Notes under the pieces: model-generated
What the model was told of the DNA's origin: nothing
Seen by the model: only the letters and a program-made list of their open reading frames with translations
Database searches by the model: none
Part shown: piece after piece, positions 21,170-22,481 of the stretch
How the letters are laid out: each line of letters opens with the position of its first letter
How positions within the stretch are numbered: position 1 is the stretch's first letter
Program-made: the position numbers and the translations under genes
NCBI GenBank assembly: GCA_035544515.1
Contig: DATKEG010000049.1
Coordinates: forward strand, 1-22,481
Length of the DNA stretch: 22,481 nt
From: DATKEG01 sp035544515
GTDB lineage: Bacteria > Acidobacteriota > Vicinamibacteria > Fen-336
Direction: 5' to 3'

Positions 21170-22481
21170 GCGCCGTCCACCCGGCGCCGCGGCCATCCGC
21201 CGGGCCGGAGCCGCTCGATCCGTACCGGCTGCACCCCGCGGACGTGGCCGAGCCGCCGCGCTCGGTGGGGGCGGCCCTCAAGCGCATCGGGCCCGGCATG
21301 GTGCTGGCCGCGTCCATCGTGGGCTCGGGCGAGCTGATCGCCACGACCACGCTCGGGGCGCAGGTGGGCTACACGGCGCTCTGGCTCGTGCTGCTGAGCT
21401 GCCTCATCAAGCCGGTGGTGCAGGCCGAGCTGGGGCGCTACACGATCGTCACCGGCCGGACGGGCCTCGAGGCCCTCGACCTCGTGCCCGGTCCGCGGCT
21501 CCGGGTGAGCTGGATCATCTGGGCCTGGGCGGTCATGGTGCTGTTCACGATGCTGCAGGTCGGCGGGATGTACGGCGGCGTATCGCAGGTGATGAACATC
21601 CTCGTGCCCGCGGTGCCCGTGCGGGCCTGGGTGTTCGTCTTCCTGGCCCTCACCCTGGCCCTGCTGCTCGGCGGCGGCTACGCGCGCGTGGAGCGGCTGG
21701 CCTTCGTGAAGGTGGGCCTGTTCACCCTCATCACGGTGCTGGCGGCCGTGGTGCTGGTGCGCACGCCGGAGTACTTCTCGTGGTCGGGCGTGGCGGGCGG
21801 GCTGCGCCTGCAGCTGCCGGCCGCGGGCGTGGCCACGGCCGCCGCCGTCTTCGGCATCACCGGCGTCGGTGCCACGGAGCTGTTCATGTACCCCTACTGG
21901 TGCGTGGAGAAGGGGTACGCGCGGTTCGTGGGTCCCGCGGACGGCAGCTCCGAATGGCGGCGCCGCGCGCGGGGCTGGATCCGGGTGATGCACGTGGACA
22001 TCCTGGCCTCGATGGCCATCTACACCGTGGCCACCATCGCCTTCTACCTGCTCGGCGCCGGCATCCTGCACGGGATGGGCCTGGTGCCGGCCGCGGGCGA
22101 CATGGTCCCGGTGCTCTCGAACATCTACACGCAGACGCTGGGGCCGTGGGCCCTGTGGCTCTTCTACGCCGGGGCGATCGCCACGCTCTACGGGACCATC
22201 TTCGCCAGCACCGCGGCGCAGACGCGCATGTACGCGGACATGTGCCGGCTGCTCGGCTACTTCGAGCGGGACGACGCGCGGGCGCGCCGCCGATTCTTCC
22301 GGCGGTTCGTCGTCATCCTCACGGTCGTTCCGGTCACGCTCTACTTCACGTTCGAGTCGCCGGTGGCCATGGTCGTGGCGGGGGGGATCGCGCAGGCGCT
22401 CATGCTGCCGGCGCTGGCCTTCGGGGCGCTGGTGCTGCGCCACCGCCACCTGCCACCGGAGCTGGCGCCCTCGCGCGCGAC
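21166..22481 (+). CDS. Nramp-related membrane transporter, 3' end missing
   Basis: An open frame from GTG 21166 to the window end gives 438 codons of a multi-helix membrane protein with Nramp (SLC11) architecture. TM1 begins RIGPGMVLAAS, and GAQVGYTALWLVLLS continues as in Nramp. The helix-1 DPGN signature is replaced by GSGE (residues 53-56), and the helix-6 MPH signature by ELF in GATELFMYPYW (residues 235-245). The residues that bind Mn or Fe in classical Nramps are therefore absent, so another substrate is likely; divergent groups such as the Mg-transporting Nramp relatives show that the fold can change specificity. A 40-residue Pro-rich cytosolic N-terminus precedes TM1. The start overlaps the LarA-like stop (GTGA). 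Confidence 0.88.
   Translation, partial: MSAVHPAPRPSAGPEPLDPYRLHPADVAEPPRSVGAALKRIGPGMVLAASIVGSGELIATTTLGAQVGYTALWLVLLSCLIKPVVQAELGRYTIVTGRTGLEALDLVPGPRLRVSWIIWAWAVMVLFTMLQVGGMYGGVSQVMNILVPAVPVRAWVFVFLALTLALLLGGGYARVERLAFVKVGLFTLITVLAAVVLVRTPEYFSWSGVAGGLRLQLPAAGVATAAAVFGITGVGATELFMYPYWCVEKGYARFVGPADGSSEWRRRARGWIRVMHVDILASMAIYTVATIAFYLLGAGILHGMGLVPAAGDMVPVLSNIYTQTLGPWALWLFYAGAIATLYGTIFASTAAQTRMYADMCRLLGYFERDDARARRRFFRRFVVILTVVPVTLYFTFESPVAMVVAGGIAQALMLPALAFGALVLRHRHLPPELAPSRA

Noticed and set aside
19514..21196. Long minus-strand frame opposite the Gfo/Idh and LarA-like genes
   Set aside because: His/Arg/Ala-rich shadow of two well-supported genes.
20761..22449. Long minus-strand frame opposite the transporter
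   Set aside because: Composition is typical of antisense to a hydrophobic membrane protein. The plus-strand frame encodes coherent transmembrane helices with Nramp-like blocks.
1..22481. Mobile element, CRISPR array, tRNA or defence system
   Set aside because: No transposase, integrase, spaced repeat series, tRNA-like cloverleaf or known defence domain was found on reading both strands; composition looks uniform apart from the decayed sortase region.

Overview
The window is GC-rich bacterial chromosome, densely packed with metabolic genes. It has no tRNA, rRNA, CRISPR array or insertion sequence that I can recognise. The gene mix is typical of soil Acidobacteriota (Vicinamibacteria-like) and similar uncultured GC-rich lineages: an NrfA nitrite reductase, a gluconate-2-dehydrogenase subunit 3 protein, a DUF1080 protein, two Gfo/Idh oxidoreductases, uronate isomerase, ManD, a LarA-like protein, an Nramp-like transporter and many exported or Tat-exported hydrolases. 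That assignment is inference; there is no phylogenetic marker gene in the window. Start codons are a mix of ATG, GTG and TTG, and many genes overlap by 4 nt (ATGA/GTGA).

Region 1 (1-3700, + strand): the 3' part of nrfA (pentaheme ammonia-forming nitrite reductase, with CXXCH rather than CXXCK at the first heme), a small exported monoheme cytochrome c, a long TIM-barrel sugar isomerase/epimerase-like protein, a strong inverted repeat, and a methyltransferase with an export-like N-terminus. Region 2 (3761-7814, +): a probable five-gene operon behind a TTGACA-type promoter: Tat-exported gluconate-2-dehydrogenase subunit 3, a Gfo/Idh oxidoreductase, an SDR, an exported polysaccharide deacetylase and an exported DUF1080 (3-keto-glycoside hydrolase type) protein. 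Together they suggest glycan processing by oxidation followed by cleavage. A VOC-fold protein follows.

Region 3 (8367-15581): an exported alpha/beta hydrolase (-) divergent from an SDR-manD pair (+), then a fused ATP sulfurylase/APS kinase overlapping cysQ (+), then uxaC (-). UxaC, the SDR (a candidate mannonate oxidoreductase) and ManD would carry D-glucuronate through D-fructuronate and D-mannonate to 2-keto-3-deoxygluconate. ManD keeps every catalytic residue at the published family numbering. The sulfurylase/kinase and CysQ make PAPS and recycle PAP.

Region 4 (15582-22481): the remnant of a class D-type sortase whose catalytic His is replaced by Pro and whose C-terminal half is missing, a Tat-exported alpha/beta hydrolase (+), a DinB-family protein (-), and a tightly overlapping four-gene + strand operon behind a good sigma-70-type promoter: exported metallo-beta-lactamase-fold protein, Gfo/Idh oxidoreductase, LarA-like (lactate racemase N-domain) protein and an Nramp-related transporter that runs off the window end. 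The transporter lacks both metal-binding signatures of classical Nramp proteins. With a LarA-like enzyme beside it, this operon is the best candidate here for an undescribed pathway, possibly uptake and epimerisation of a sugar-derived hydroxy acid.
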